The position numbers and the translations under genes were made by a program. Below the pieces are notes generated by a model. The model was not told where the DNA came from and searched no databases. It was given only the letters and a program-made list of their open reading frames with translations. A stretch of 64,000 bases of DNA, from assembly GCA_011053055.1 (NCBI GenBank), contig DRHT01000015.1:1-64000 (forward strand), read 5' to 3'. Shown in pieces: positions 1 to 7,119 of this stretch (within the stretch, counting starts at the first letter, position 1; each line of letters opens with the position of its first letter). Origin of the DNA: Halopseudomonas sabulinigri (GTDB lineage Bacteria > Pseudomonadota > Gammaproteobacteria > Pseudomonadales > Pseudomonadaceae).

Positions 1-211
1 CTTTGATGTGCAGCTGCTCATTGCACTTGCCACGGCCGCACATGAGCACCCAGGGCGATTGCGCATGGGCGAAAAGCGACGCCTCACGGGATTTACCGCC
101 GTTGCATTTGGGGCATACACCCTTGCGCAGCCAGTTCGTGCCTTTAGCTGGCACCAGCTTGTAATCGCGTTCAAGGTTTTTGAGTACTTCTTTGTGCAGG
201 TCTGCAGGCAT
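1..211 (-). CDS. Primase-type zinc-finger replication protein, N-terminal part (runs off the window)
   Basis: The minus strand reads open from an ATG at 211 to the window edge, giving the first 70 residues (MPADLHKEVLKNLERDYKLV...). Two cysteine pairs, CPKC near residue 35 and CGRGKC near residue 60, flank a basic linker and form a zinc ribbon like that at the N-terminus of phage primase/toprim replication proteins. In phiCTX-type prophages of Pseudomonas a large toprim/helicase protein occupies this place, upstream of the integrase, and would start prophage DNA replication. The catalytic part is outside the window, so the full architecture is inferred. It follows the next small gene by only 5 bp, so both are probably in the leftward early operon. 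Confidence 0.6.
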   Translation of the reverse strand, partial: MPADLHKEVLKNLERDYKLVPAKGTNWLRKGVCPKCNGGKSREASLFAHAQSPWVLMCGRGKCNEQLHIK

Positions 212-216
212 CTCTC

Positions 217-525
217 TCACTGTGCTGGCTCCGCTTTCAGGCGGCGGCACAGTTGGCCCAGCTCAAGCATCTCGCTGGTTACGCGCAAGTTGCCACCGGC
301 ACCTACACCCAGCAGATAACCGTCGGCGCGCGAGGCATACCAATAGAGCATGGTGCGATCCTGCTTTGCGGCTTCGGTCAGCATGTGCTGCAGCCAGTCC
401 TGCAGCATGGGGTGCTTGCCAGCGGCGTGCTGTAAGGCGGGCAGGGTGCTCAGGTGCTCGCTGAGGGTGATGCCACAGCAACGCGGCTGAGGTTTGGGTG
501 TGGCTTGGTGCGTCTGGTTTTGCAT
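217..525 (-). CDS. Small phage early protein, unknown function
   Basis: A 102-residue protein in the leftward early operon. I chose the ATG at 525, preceded by GGTGA at a good distance, over the upstream in-frame GTG at 534. It is a soluble, mostly helical protein with a CCG motif near residue 16 and no domain I recognise. The middle (HPMLQDWLQHMLTEAAKQDR) looks amphipathic. Its stop lies 5 bp before the start of the zinc-finger replication protein, so the two are likely translated together. Similar small genes of unknown function are common between regulator and replication genes of P2-like Pseudomonas prophages. Confidence 0.55.
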   Translation of the reverse strand: MQNQTHQATPKPQPRCCGITLSEHLSTLPALQHAAGKHPMLQDWLQHMLTEAAKQDRTMLYWYASRADGYLLGVGAGGNLRVTSEMLELGQLCRRLKAEPAQ

Positions 526-597
526 GTGGTTCACCGTGCTCTGGGTGCAGCTCCCCCCTACCCACGTAAAGCGGGCAAGGGCTGGGTTGTTTGGGGG

Positions 598-954
598 TCA
601 GTTGACGGCGGTTAGCCGTTTACGCCGGGGTGTAGCAATCAGGTAACGGGCAATCAGCTCTGCCGGCACGGCGTGGGTTAAACCCGTGCGGGTGTCTACC
701 AGCGCAACTGTGTGCGGGCTGGTGCTTTCGAGATCAACGCGGTACGGCTGCTCTGCACTGTGCAATTCGCCATAGGCGCGCAGCACTAGCTTTTCAGCTA
801 GTGGGCGGCCAACGCCGAGCGCGCATTCCAGGTGGTCAGCAGCGCGGTTAATCAGTGCCTGACTCGACCCCAAGTGCTCTGCCTGGTGGCGCTGCATGTA
901 GGCCAGCGCTGCGCTCTGCATGTCGTCCTGGTAATCCTGCGGTATGGCGTTCAT
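598..954 (-). CDS. Small phage early protein, unknown function
   Basis: A 118-residue protein whose ATG at 954 has GGAGG a few bases upstream and overlaps the stop of the Ogr-like gene (ATGA), so the two are translationally coupled. The first half is helical and charged; the second half contains a probable beta segment (TVALVDTRTGLTHAVPAELIA) and ends in a basic tail. I do not recognise a family. Position in the early operon suggests a part in replication or regulation, but nothing in the sequence proves it. Confidence 0.55.
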   Translation of the reverse strand: MNAIPQDYQDDMQSAALAYMQRHQAEHLGSSQALINRAADHLECALGVGRPLAEKLVLRAYGELHSAEQPYRVDLESTSPHTVALVDTRTGLTHAVPAELIARYLIATPRRKRLTAVN

Positions 955-1271
955 GCGTTGGCCTCCTGGTCGAGCTGCTCAAGAAATGTGAGTTGATCTG
1001 TGTTGGCGCTGGGCGCCATATCCTGCATGGCTTGTAACCGCTGCTTGGTGGGCGAGAGCGGCAGCTCTACCTTTGGCGCCGGAAGCCCCGACGGCGAAAG
1101 CGTGTACTGCCACTCCAGCGCCCCTACGTAGCTCGCTCCGCAGACCATGTTGCTGCACCGCGCATACATGGTCTGGAAGATCGGGGTTTGCTTTTCGCTC
1201 TTGCGGATGAACATAGGCTCACCGCATGCAGGGCAAAGGCAGCGGTAGCCGCCGTGGTTTGGGGCTGTCAT
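951..1271 (-). CDS. ogr: Ogr/Delta-family zinc-finger late transcription activator
   Basis: The 106-residue protein has the Ogr/Delta layout: CPACG near residue 13, then C-x4-C (CSNMVC, near residues 39-44) within a short N-terminal zinc domain, followed by an aromatic segment (YVGALEWQYTLSP). In P2 and its relatives these proteins bind upstream of the late promoters and recruit RNA polymerase for capsid, tail and lysis genes. The targets here are probably the three copies of a 17-bp motif upstream of O, V and FI. Unlike P2, where ogr lies next to D, this gene sits in the early operon between the antirepressor and the replication genes, and overlaps its neighbours on both sides by 4 bp. Confidence 0.8.
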   Translation of the reverse strand: MTAPNHGGYRCLCPACGEPMFIRKSEKQTPIFQTMYARCSNMVCGASYVGALEWQYTLSPSGLPAPKVELPLSPTKQRLQAMQDMAPSANTDQLTFLEQLDQEANA

Positions 1272-1819
1272 GGCACCTCCGGGAATAACTCTCCGGTGGC
1301 GCTTTGGCCGCTGCGCCCGATCTGCTCCAGTGCTGGCACCGGTATGGCTAGCAAGTGGCAGTGCTGCACCAGCTGAGCGTGCAAGGTTTGGCGCACTGCC
1401 GGGATGGTCTCGCTCTTGAGTAACGCCAGCAGGCGGGGCACTTGCTTGTGAATGGTGAGCTGTTGTGAAACGGACAGGTAAGACGCCCCCCGGCTTTCGC
1501 GTGCTTCGCGCTCCATGCTGATGAAGTAACGGCGAACCTGACGGCCCTGTTCGTTGTTTTCGACCATGGCGAGTTCTTTGGCCATATCGAGCGTCAAGTG
1601 GTACTCAACGGAAGGCCTGCCACCCTCACTTTTACTCAAAACTGAGTAAAAGTCCTCGTCTTCGATGAATCCATATTGCTCGATTCGGCGGCTGACCCAG
1701 TCATTAAAACGGGTGCTAACGGCAAGGTGCTGGTGCAGATCCTGAGCGTTACATAGGTGTTGCTGACGGCCATCAAGCTCACCATTGAAAACAGGAATCA
1801 GAGCGGTAGTTGTATTCAC
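1268..1819 (-). CDS. AntA/AntB-family phage antirepressor
   Basis: The 183-residue protein starts at a GTG (1819) with GAGGAT upstream. Residues of about 22-110 match the AntA/AntB antirepressor domain: the stretch DLHQHLAVSTRFNDWVSRRI, then EYHLTLDMAKELAMVENNEQ and VRRYFISMEREAR are typical. Such proteins counteract the lysogeny repressor and promote induction. The C-terminal part is leucine-rich and helical with no clear domain. It lies 3 bp after the YmfL-type gene in the leftward early operon, which the repressor at 2633 should control, so its expression would reinforce the lytic switch. Confidence 0.8.
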   Translation of the reverse strand: MNTTTALIPVFNGELDGRQQHLCNAQDLHQHLAVSTRFNDWVSRRIEQYGFIEDEDFYSVLSKSEGGRPSVEYHLTLDMAKELAMVENNEQGRQVRRYFISMEREARESRGASYLSVSQQLTIHKQVPRLLALLKSETIPAVRQTLHAQLVQHCHLLAIPVPALEQIGRSGQSATGELFPEVP

Positions 1820-1822
1820 GGG

Positions 1823-2293
1823 TTAATCCTCTTTACGGGTGTGCAAGTTGATGGTGGCCAGTACTTGGCCGTGGCGCTCTGACAGGTGCTTGGCGTGCAG
1901 GGCGAGTATTTCTAGCTTTTCGCGTTCAGATATCTCGCCGTCTTCCAGTGCTTTGGCGATGTACTGATCGACTTTGCCGCTGCGGCTGGAGGTGCGCAGG
2001 CTGCGTTGATGTAGGTCGATGTTGTCCAAGAGTTCGGCGGCGGGCATGTGCACGAAGTAGCCGCTGAATTGCTGGCAGATGTAGTCCACCAGAAAGGTGG
2101 TATTGGTCACGGCCTCCATCGCTGCCACCTGTGAATCATCCAGCGGCCGGTGCCCGTTGTTTTCGTAGGCGTGGTTATCAAACTGCTTGAGCGAGAGCCC
2201 CAGCAAACCCGCAGCGCCCTCACGGCCGCCGGGGTAAGCACGGATGATGGCGCTTACTACTTGGCGTCGAGTTTCAAGAATTACGCGGCTCAT
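1823..2293 (-). CDS. YmfL-family phage regulatory protein (CII-like position)
   Basis: The 156-residue protein resembles YmfL-type regulators of Pseudomonas and enterobacterial prophages: an N-terminal segment (RRQVVSAIIRAYPGGREGAA) followed by LGLSLKQFDNHAYENNG, which looks like a helix-turn-helix, and a helical C-terminus with many charged residues. These proteins sit where CII or Cox-type regulators are found and are thought to bind DNA. It is the second gene of the leftward early operon. Whether it acts on the switch region at 2540-2640 or on replication is not shown by the sequence. Confidence 0.7.
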   Translation of the reverse strand: MSRVILETRRQVVSAIIRAYPGGREGAAGLLGLSLKQFDNHAYENNGHRPLDDSQVAAMEAVTNTTFLVDYICQQFSGYFVHMPAAELLDNIDLHQRSLRTSSRSGKVDQYIAKALEDGEISEREKLEILALHAKHLSERHGQVLATINLHTRKED

Positions 2294-2332
2294 CTTCTGT
2301 TATCCCTCTTCGGCAGCCAGTAGTAACGTGTG

Positions 2333-2521
2333 TTAAGCGCTGGCACGGCTGGCCATGCCTTGCACGATCAGCACACGCGCCATGGCCGCCAGGGAGCGCA
2401 TTTCTGCGTCTGCGAGGCTGGTGAGCTGTGCGCGCTCTTCGGCGGTGAGGTGGGTCATCAACGGTTTGCTGCACCCGCGTGGGGAGGGAGAGCGCAAAGC
2501 GGTGGCGTTTTGGTTGGCCAT
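2333..2521 (-). CDS. Small putative ribbon-helix-helix (Arc-like) protein
   Basis: This 62-residue ORF is the first gene of the leftward early operon. After a basic N-terminus, residues of about 24-57 read LTAEERAQLTSLADAEM then RSLAAMARVLIVQGM, the strand-helix-helix pattern of Arc/CopG-type DNA-binding proteins (T-x-EER...L..LA, then MAR..I..G). A protein like this directly beside the repressor could be the Cro or Cox counterpart of the genetic switch. The family match is by pattern only. It lies divergent to the repressor, with the operator palindromes between them. Confidence 0.5.
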   Translation of the reverse strand: MANQNATALRSPSPRGCSKPLMTHLTAEERAQLTSLADAEMRSLAAMARVLIVQGMASRASA

Positions 2522-2579
2522 GTCTTAGGATTCCTTGCAATGTGTAAGATGTTTGGAGCTTGGGCGGCTCCCTTCAGGA

Positions 2580-2599
2580 GAAGGACATTTATGTCCTTC
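2580..2599. promoter_or_regulatory. Probable repressor operator 1
   Basis: GAAGGACATTTATGTCCTTC is a perfect inverted repeat of 9-bp arms around TT, in the 111-bp gap between the divergent early operon and the repressor gene. Its core GGACAT..ATGTCC recurs at 2625-2638, with centres 42 bp apart, about four helical turns. This suits two dimers of the Xre-type repressor binding the same face of the DNA. Confidence 0.6.
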
Positions 2600-2624
2600 C
2601 GTGCAACTCTGTAAGACGAATATA

Positions 2625-2638
2625 GGACATATATGACC
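2625..2638. promoter_or_regulatory. Probable repressor operator 2, overlapping the repressor start codon
   Basis: GGACATATATGACC repeats the core of the palindrome at 2580-2599 with one mismatch in the right arm. The repressor's ATG (2633) lies inside it and the AGGA ribosome-binding site overlaps its left edge. A repressor bound here would be expected to block its own transcription, so this is a candidate autoregulatory site. Confidence 0.5.
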
Positions 2639-3010
2639 ATTGCGCAACAGGAAAAAGACTTTTCTGTCTGTTCGCGCTTGCGTGAAGAAAGGAAGGCTCT
2701 TGGGCTCGACCAGCAGGACATCGCTCACGCCCTGGGCGTGAATCTCAAAACGGTGGGGCGCTGGGAGAAGGTCATTGCAATTCCAAGCGATAAGCTCGCT
2801 GGGCTCGCATCTCTTGGATTTGATGTGATGTACGTACTGACAGGGCAACGGATGCCGAGACCAGTGGAGGGACTCAGTGAACGGGAATCAGTGGTACTGG
2901 ATAACTATCGGTCCCTCCCTGAGGAGGATCGGGTGTCGGTGCAGCGCCTGACCAATGCGCTTGCGGAATCGGCAGCGCGGCATTCGGTAGATAGTAAGAA
3001 ATCTGGCTGA
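2633..3010 (+). CDS. HTH (Xre-type) prophage repressor
   Basis: The 125-residue protein has an Xre helix-turn-helix at residues 13-60: RLREERKALGLDQQDIAHAL, then GVNLKTVGRWEKVIAIPSDK, followed by LGFDVMYVLTG, an ending typical of short phage repressors of Pseudomonas P2-like phages. The C-terminal half (LSERESVVLDNYRSLPEEDR) is probably for dimerisation; there is no LexA-type peptidase domain, so induction would depend on an antirepressor (present at 1268-1819) rather than on self-cleavage. It heads a rightward series of genes ending at 5503, so it may drive the cargo block in the lysogen. Start ATG at 2633 has AGGA 5 bp upstream. Confidence 0.85.
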   Translation: MTIAQQEKDFSVCSRLREERKALGLDQQDIAHALGVNLKTVGRWEKVIAIPSDKLAGLASLGFDVMYVLTGQRMPRPVEGLSERESVVLDNYRSLPEEDRVSVQRLTNALAESAARHSVDSKKSG

Positions 3011-3050
3011 GCATAAGCCCAGCTGACCAATGTCTTAAAGGGAGTGGTAA

Positions 3051-3560
3051 ATGGCTAAGGAATCAAAACACGTCGTTAACTTTAAAACGCGGCACGCTGA
3101 GCCAGGCGAAGAGATTGTTGCTACTGCGGAAGGTTACATCGGCAAGGCAATGGGCTCTGGTAAAGATGCTCAGCAAAACGGCTGCATGATTGTTACGCAG
3201 CAACGCGCCGTGTTTTATCGCAAGGGCATGCTGGGGGAGGTACTAGAAACAATGCCGCTCAAGAGCATTACTTCAGTAGAGCGTAAGTCAATATTAGGCC
3301 ATCGCGTACTCAGGTTGCACACAAGCCATGATCATCTTGAATTCAAGACGTTTGATAAACAGGGTGAGGCGGCGCTGGCCATTGCTATCAATGCCGGCAG
3401 GGAATCTCAGAGCCCAGCGCCGGACAGTTCAGCGGTGCCACTCCCGTTAACTTTAGATCCCGCAGAGAGGCTGACTAAGTTAGCCAGCCTCAAGGAAGCA
3501 GGGCTTCTGACAGAAGAAGAGTTCGCCACCAAGCGCGCCGAGCTAATCGCGCAACTCTAA
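3051..3560 (+). CDS. PH-like and SHOCT domain protein (prophage cargo)
   Basis: The 169-residue protein starts with AAGGGAG upstream of its ATG. Residues of about 20-120 look like a bacterial PH domain (GEEIVATAEGYIG, then VTQQRAVFYRKG and LPL-type core MPLKSITSVERK), the fold found in many bacterial proteins with an initial short beta barrel. Residues 134-169 are a SHOCT motif (LTKLASLKEAGLLTEEEFAT), a short C-terminal segment usually used for oligomerisation or membrane targeting. Function is unknown. It follows the repressor by 40 bp and precedes a secreted repeat protein by 15 bp; the three may be one lysogenic transcript. Confidence 0.7.
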   Translation: MAKESKHVVNFKTRHAEPGEEIVATAEGYIGKAMGSGKDAQQNGCMIVTQQRAVFYRKGMLGEVLETMPLKSITSVERKSILGHRVLRLHTSHDHLEFKTFDKQGEAALAIAINAGRESQSPAPDSSAVPLPLTLDPAERLTKLASLKEAGLLTEEEFATKRAELIAQL

Positions 3561-3575
3561 GCAAAGGATTGCCCC

Positions 3576-4055
3576 ATGACGCGCCACATTTTTTTAAGCG
3601 TGCTTGTTCTTGCCTGCTATGCCACCACGATTTCAGCCCAAACCAATGCAGACGTAACTGAGCATTGCGCAGTGGAGTGGGGTTCTGATCGAGAGATGTA
3701 CGATTATTGCGTCGGTGAGCAGAGCAGCGCCCTGCGGACTTTACAGGCGCATAGCGGTGCAATCCGGGAGCGCTGTGCAGATGACTGGGGCATCGATTTT
3801 GAAATGACCCTGCATTGCGTTAAAGAGCAGACTGCAGCTCAGAACCGTGTGGCTTCAGGGCCAAGTGACGCCATAGCGGGCTACTGCGCTAATGAATGGC
3901 GCGACGACTACGAAATGCGCGATCACTGCCAGAAAGAGATGCGTGCAGCAAAAAGCCGTGTTGAGCAGTACTCAGGCGCGCTCCGAAATCAGTGTGAGCG
4001 GCAATGGGGCATGGAGTACGACATGGTTGAACATTGTATTGAAGAGGGCGGTTAA
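3576..4055 (+). CDS. Exported protein with four Cys-Trp-Met-Cys repeats, unknown function
   Basis: The 159-residue protein has a signal peptide (residues 1-21, cleavage near ISA-Q). The mature part holds four copies of C-x3-W-x2-[DE]-x-[DE]-M-x3-C: C31/C45, C67/C81, C104/C118 and C140/C154, each pair 14 residues apart with the Trp and Met at fixed places and a 36-37 residue period. Eight cysteines in an exported protein suggest one disulfide per repeat. I do not know a characterised family. It is a lysogen-expressed cargo candidate, perhaps acting in the periplasm (for example superinfection exclusion or envelope change), which is inference. RBS AAAGGA precedes the ATG. Confidence 0.65.
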   Translation: MTRHIFLSVLVLACYATTISAQTNADVTEHCAVEWGSDREMYDYCVGEQSSALRTLQAHSGAIRERCADDWGIDFEMTLHCVKEQTAAQNRVASGPSDAIAGYCANEWRDDYEMRDHCQKEMRAAKSRVEQYSGALRNQCERQWGMEYDMVEHCIEEGG

Positions 4056-4199
4056 GCCGCAGTCAGGCAGCAACGGCCTGGAATTCATGAAAGCGGTGGA
4101 GCCCAGGAAGGCTGGGGTGCCGATTTCGATTGTGGGTGAGGAACATTGGCAGGCTGCTTTATTTTCAACAACGAACAACTCTAAGAATTAGGCGAATGC

Positions 4200-5069
4200 A
4201 TGACTACTAAGCATTACACCATTAGGTATTACCGCATTCAGGCACACCGTGATGGAAAAGAGTATGACCTCTCGTTGCTGTTTGATGGGATTGTGCAAAA
4301 AAGCATCATTACCCGCGCCCTCTCTCTTTTAGATCAAGGCTCTGATTATCAGTTACGTGGTGTCAGTTTGAAGGATGGAAAATATTCAGGACATTTGGTT
4401 CGATTTCGCGACGATCGCCCTATAGCGGGGTCTAGGAACCATGATGAAGAAAAGCCTGTTGAATTGGCGGAAGGCGAAGAGGTAATCGATAAAAACCACT
4501 TTGCGTTTTACAAGAAAGGCTCGGCGTTTGTTCTTGCTTATCAGTCAACGATGGAGGGTGGTTCGGCTCAAGCATTGGGCCGCTATTTAGCCGGTATTGC
4601 GGATAGACAAACGACTATCATGGTTGCTGATCTTGTCACCGAAGAGACATTAGACGCTTTGCTGCAGGGAAAGCGGGTTCAATACGTTGAATTCAAAGTG
4701 GCAAAGCCAACTGCCAAAAAGTACATGCCGGATCCTGAAGATACCTGGACCCAGCAAGCTATCGAATTTATGGATAATTCAGGAGCAACCAGATTTCAGG
4801 CAAAAGTCGTGACCTACTCACCGAAGAAAGGGTTGTTGACTGATATTGTGCCTAAACTTCGTCTGTTGGCTGAATCGAAGCAAACCAAAAAGCTGAAAAT
4901 TAAGGTCTCAGATCAAAGCGATCCAATAGACCTTTTCGCTGATCGTATTAAAGACAAAATCAGTGTAGAGATGGACAATGGAGTAATCAGCAGCGCGGTA
5001 GTACACGACGAAATATGGAGATCCACGCTGCGAATGGATATAAAGCTTTCCAAATTTTTGGATGAATAA
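4200..5069 (+). CDS. Unrecognised 289-residue soluble protein, first gene of a two-gene cargo module
   Basis: A soluble protein, lysine-rich at the C-terminus, with no signal peptide or membrane segment. An N-terminal strand-rich part (TIRYYRIQAHRDGKEYDLSL) is followed by KNHFAFYKKGSAFVLAYQST, then GGSAQALGRYLAGI, and a mixed C-terminal half (QYVEFKVAKPTAKKY; KKLKIKVSDQSDPIDLF). The layout is reminiscent of the large soluble partners of membrane proteins in some phage-defence pairs (DUF6731 or KwaB/DUF4868 types), but I cannot confirm any homology. Base composition looks more AT-rich than the flanking phage genes, suggesting separate acquisition. Its stop lies 2 bp before the next ATG, so the two genes almost surely function together. 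Confidence 0.6.
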   Translation: MTTKHYTIRYYRIQAHRDGKEYDLSLLFDGIVQKSIITRALSLLDQGSDYQLRGVSLKDGKYSGHLVRFRDDRPIAGSRNHDEEKPVELAEGEEVIDKNHFAFYKKGSAFVLAYQSTMEGGSAQALGRYLAGIADRQTTIMVADLVTEETLDALLQGKRVQYVEFKVAKPTAKKYMPDPEDTWTQQAIEFMDNSGATRFQAKVVTYSPKKGLLTDIVPKLRLLAESKQTKKLKIKVSDQSDPIDLFADRIKDKISVEMDNGVISSAVVHDEIWRSTLRMDIKLSKFLDE

Positions 5070-5071
5070 CC

Positions 5072-5503
5072 ATGAAATATTGGACGTTTCTGAGCTGTTT
5101 GCTGGCCGTAGCCCTCGCGTGGCTGGTGCACACGAGCAACACCATTCCCACCCTGGGCGATGATATCCACAATGTTATAAGCCTGTTTGCTCAGATATCC
5201 GCAACCATGCTCGGATTTCTGATTGCAGCGCTTTCGATATTGGCATCCATATCGGGCCACAGACTGTTAAGGAATATGCAGAGAACAGGGCACTACAGGG
5301 TGCTATTGCGTAGATTTTTCATAAACTCAGCGGCATTTGCGGCTGCAATGGTCGCAGCACTTGTGTCTGCAGTGCTGAGAGACTCAACGCCAATACTCAC
5401 CTACGGTGCGTTCTTTTTCTTCGTTTTCGCCACATTGCTGTTAGTCGATATCGGATACCGCCTGTGGTTAGTAATGCACAACTTAACCCCCTCAGAGCCC
5501 TGA
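5072..5503 (+). CDS. Four-helix membrane protein, second gene of the cargo module
   Basis: The 143-residue protein has four probable membrane helices at about residues 3-20, 37-61, 84-106 and 112-134. The second contains SATMLGFLIAALSILASI and the loop to the third carries the basic segment GHRLLRNMQRTGHYRVLLRR, presumably cytoplasmic. Small multi-helix proteins of this kind are common membrane effectors in phage exclusion modules, which is an analogy rather than a match. It starts 2 bp after the 289-residue gene, with GGATGA as a ribosome-binding site inside that gene's end, and its last 12 bp overlap the end of the convergent gene D. Confidence 0.6.
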   Translation: MKYWTFLSCLLAVALAWLVHTSNTIPTLGDDIHNVISLFAQISATMLGFLIAALSILASISGHRLLRNMQRTGHYRVLLRRFFINSAAFAAAMVAALVSAVLRDSTPILTYGAFFFFVFATLLLVDIGYRLWLVMHNLTPSEP

Positions 5504-6685
5504 GTCTTTTAATCGCTCAAATTCCCGCTTCACTGCCCGCTCCGCATTGGCCTTGCTCACATACAAGTGAGTAAGGCGCAGCGGGCTGGTTTGATCCCCT
5601 TCGATCACTTTCTTCTGGGTGCCGTCTTTATCCCGGTACCAGGCCATTACGCCGGTGTATTCGGTTTCTACCAGCGCTGCTAAATCTTCATCCTCAGCGA
5701 GCTGGTTTTCCAGCTCCAGGGCGACCGTGTAGCCGCTGTCATTCAGGTTGTGCATCACGCGGCTGCAGAGCCACACCACGTCTGTGATTGGCTGTTTGAT
5801 GCCGCTGAGGCTGTAGGTCATTTCCGGGATTAGATCGGCGCGGCCACGGGCGAGGGTGTAGCTGAGGGTGGATACGCCTCGTTGCAGCCGCTGCCATTCG
5901 CTGCGCACGGCTTGCAGGGCGCTGGCTTGGTCTGCGTACACGTGGCGTAATGTTTTGATGTTGTCGTCTGTGCCGATGAGGGCTTCTAGACGCTCTGCGC
6001 TGTTGGGATCGTAGTAGTGGGCGCGCACGCCGGTGTAGGCGTCGCGGTCTGCCTGCAGAAAGCGATGGCTGTCGCCATCTGCGCGGGTGTAACGGATGTG
6101 GGGCAGGTTGACGCCACTGGCGGTTTTGCTGGCCCCCACGGGCATCAGCAGCAGGTGGCCGGCTTTGACGGTCGTTATCGCGTCATGATCTTGCGCAAGG
6201 CGGGTGAGCAGGTTGGCGTCTGATTCGTCGGCTTGGTCTAGGTGCGGTACCGGGATAGCACCTAGCACCAGGTCAATCACCGGTTTGAGGCTGTAGGCTT
6301 TGGCGATGGTGGTGATGATGTCTGCCAGGGTGATGCTGTGCCAGCTGCGCTCGCGCTTGCGTGTGAGGCCGGCGAGCAGATCGGCACTGCGAGCGCGGAT
6401 GCTGAGCACGTCGGGCGCGCCGCTGTGCTCGGTTTCATCCACGGTATAGCTGCCTTTGTATACCAGGCCGGTATCGGTCCAGCCGAGCCAGAGCTGCACC
6501 TCGGCGCCGCGTGGGGGAATGCTGAGCAGGCCGTCGTGATCGGTGAGGCTGATGCTGAGTTGGTCGGCCTCTAAACCCCGGTTGTCAGTAAGTGCCAGGC
6601 TGACCAGGCGGTTGTTGATCTTGGGGGTGATGTCTTGCCCGTTCACCACCAGGCGATACGCGGGGGTAGGGTGGCGGGTGATCAT
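5492..6685 (-). CDS. D: Tail protein gpD (late control D family, baseplate hub)
   Basis: The 397-residue protein begins PAYRLVVNGQDITPKINNRL and continues LSISLTDHDGLLSIPPRGAEV, the signature N-terminus of P2 gpD. D forms the hub of the contractile-tail baseplate, comparable to gp27 of T4, and joins the tail tube to the spike. Length is normal for the family (about 390). The ATG overlaps the stop of U (ATGA), so U and D are coupled. It is the last gene of the leftward tail operon and ends convergently against the cargo module. Confidence 0.9.
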   Translation of the reverse strand: MITRHPTPAYRLVVNGQDITPKINNRLVSLALTDNRGLEADQLSISLTDHDGLLSIPPRGAEVQLWLGWTDTGLVYKGSYTVDETEHSGAPDVLSIRARSADLLAGLTRKRERSWHSITLADIITTIAKAYSLKPVIDLVLGAIPVPHLDQADESDANLLTRLAQDHDAITTVKAGHLLLMPVGASKTASGVNLPHIRYTRADGDSHRFLQADRDAYTGVRAHYYDPNSAERLEALIGTDDNIKTLRHVYADQASALQAVRSEWQRLQRGVSTLSYTLARGRADLIPEMTYSLSGIKQPITDVVWLCSRVMHNLNDSGYTVALELENQLAEDEDLAALVETEYTGVMAWYRDKDGTQKKVIEGDQTSPLRLTHLYVSKANAERAVKREFERLKDSGL

Positions 6686-7113
6686 CGCAATATGTCGCCG
6701 ATGGTGCTGAGGATGTCTCCAAGCAGCTCGATTTGGCTGTCGTCTACGCGCTGCAGGGTGAGGTTGAACTCAATTCGGCGTGGGGCCCCATCTCTAAAAA
6801 ACAGCGTGTCGGTTTCGCTGATGCTCTCGATGATCCACAGCCCGTAGATGCGCCCGGTGCCCTCTACCAAGGGCCATGCTTTGCCGGTGTCTGCCATTAG
6901 GCGCAGGGCTTCAAGCGACACGCGCTCGCCGGTGAGCTCCGGCATGATGAGGCCGCTGAGGGTGATGGTGTCTTCGCCTTTGCCCACAAACTGGCGTGCG
7001 GGCAATGCGCCGACGCGCGAACTACTAGGGTGCCGCCAGCTGGTTTGGCGCTGCAGCTGTTGGTAGGCGGCGGTGCTCAGGCTGAATACATACAGCCCCA
7101 GGGCCATCATCAT
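6682..7113 (-). CDS. U: Tail protein gpU
   Basis: The 143-residue protein shows the P2 gpU pattern: an N-terminal MALGLYVFSLSTAAYQQLQR, then VGKGEDTITLSGLIMPELTG and a C-terminal strand region (RRIEFNLTLQRVDDS). In P2 U is needed for tail completion near the baseplate end of the tube. AGGAG lies 9 bp before the first of three successive ATG codons. It begins 6 bp after the tape-measure gene T and overlaps D by 4 bp, the order T-U-D of P2. Confidence 0.88.
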   Translation of the reverse strand: MMMALGLYVFSLSTAAYQQLQRQTSWRHPSSSRVGALPARQFVGKGEDTITLSGLIMPELTGERVSLEALRLMADTGKAWPLVEGTGRIYGLWIIESISETDTLFFRDGAPRRIEFNLTLQRVDDSQIELLGDILSTIGDILR

Positions 7114-7119
7114 CTTGGG

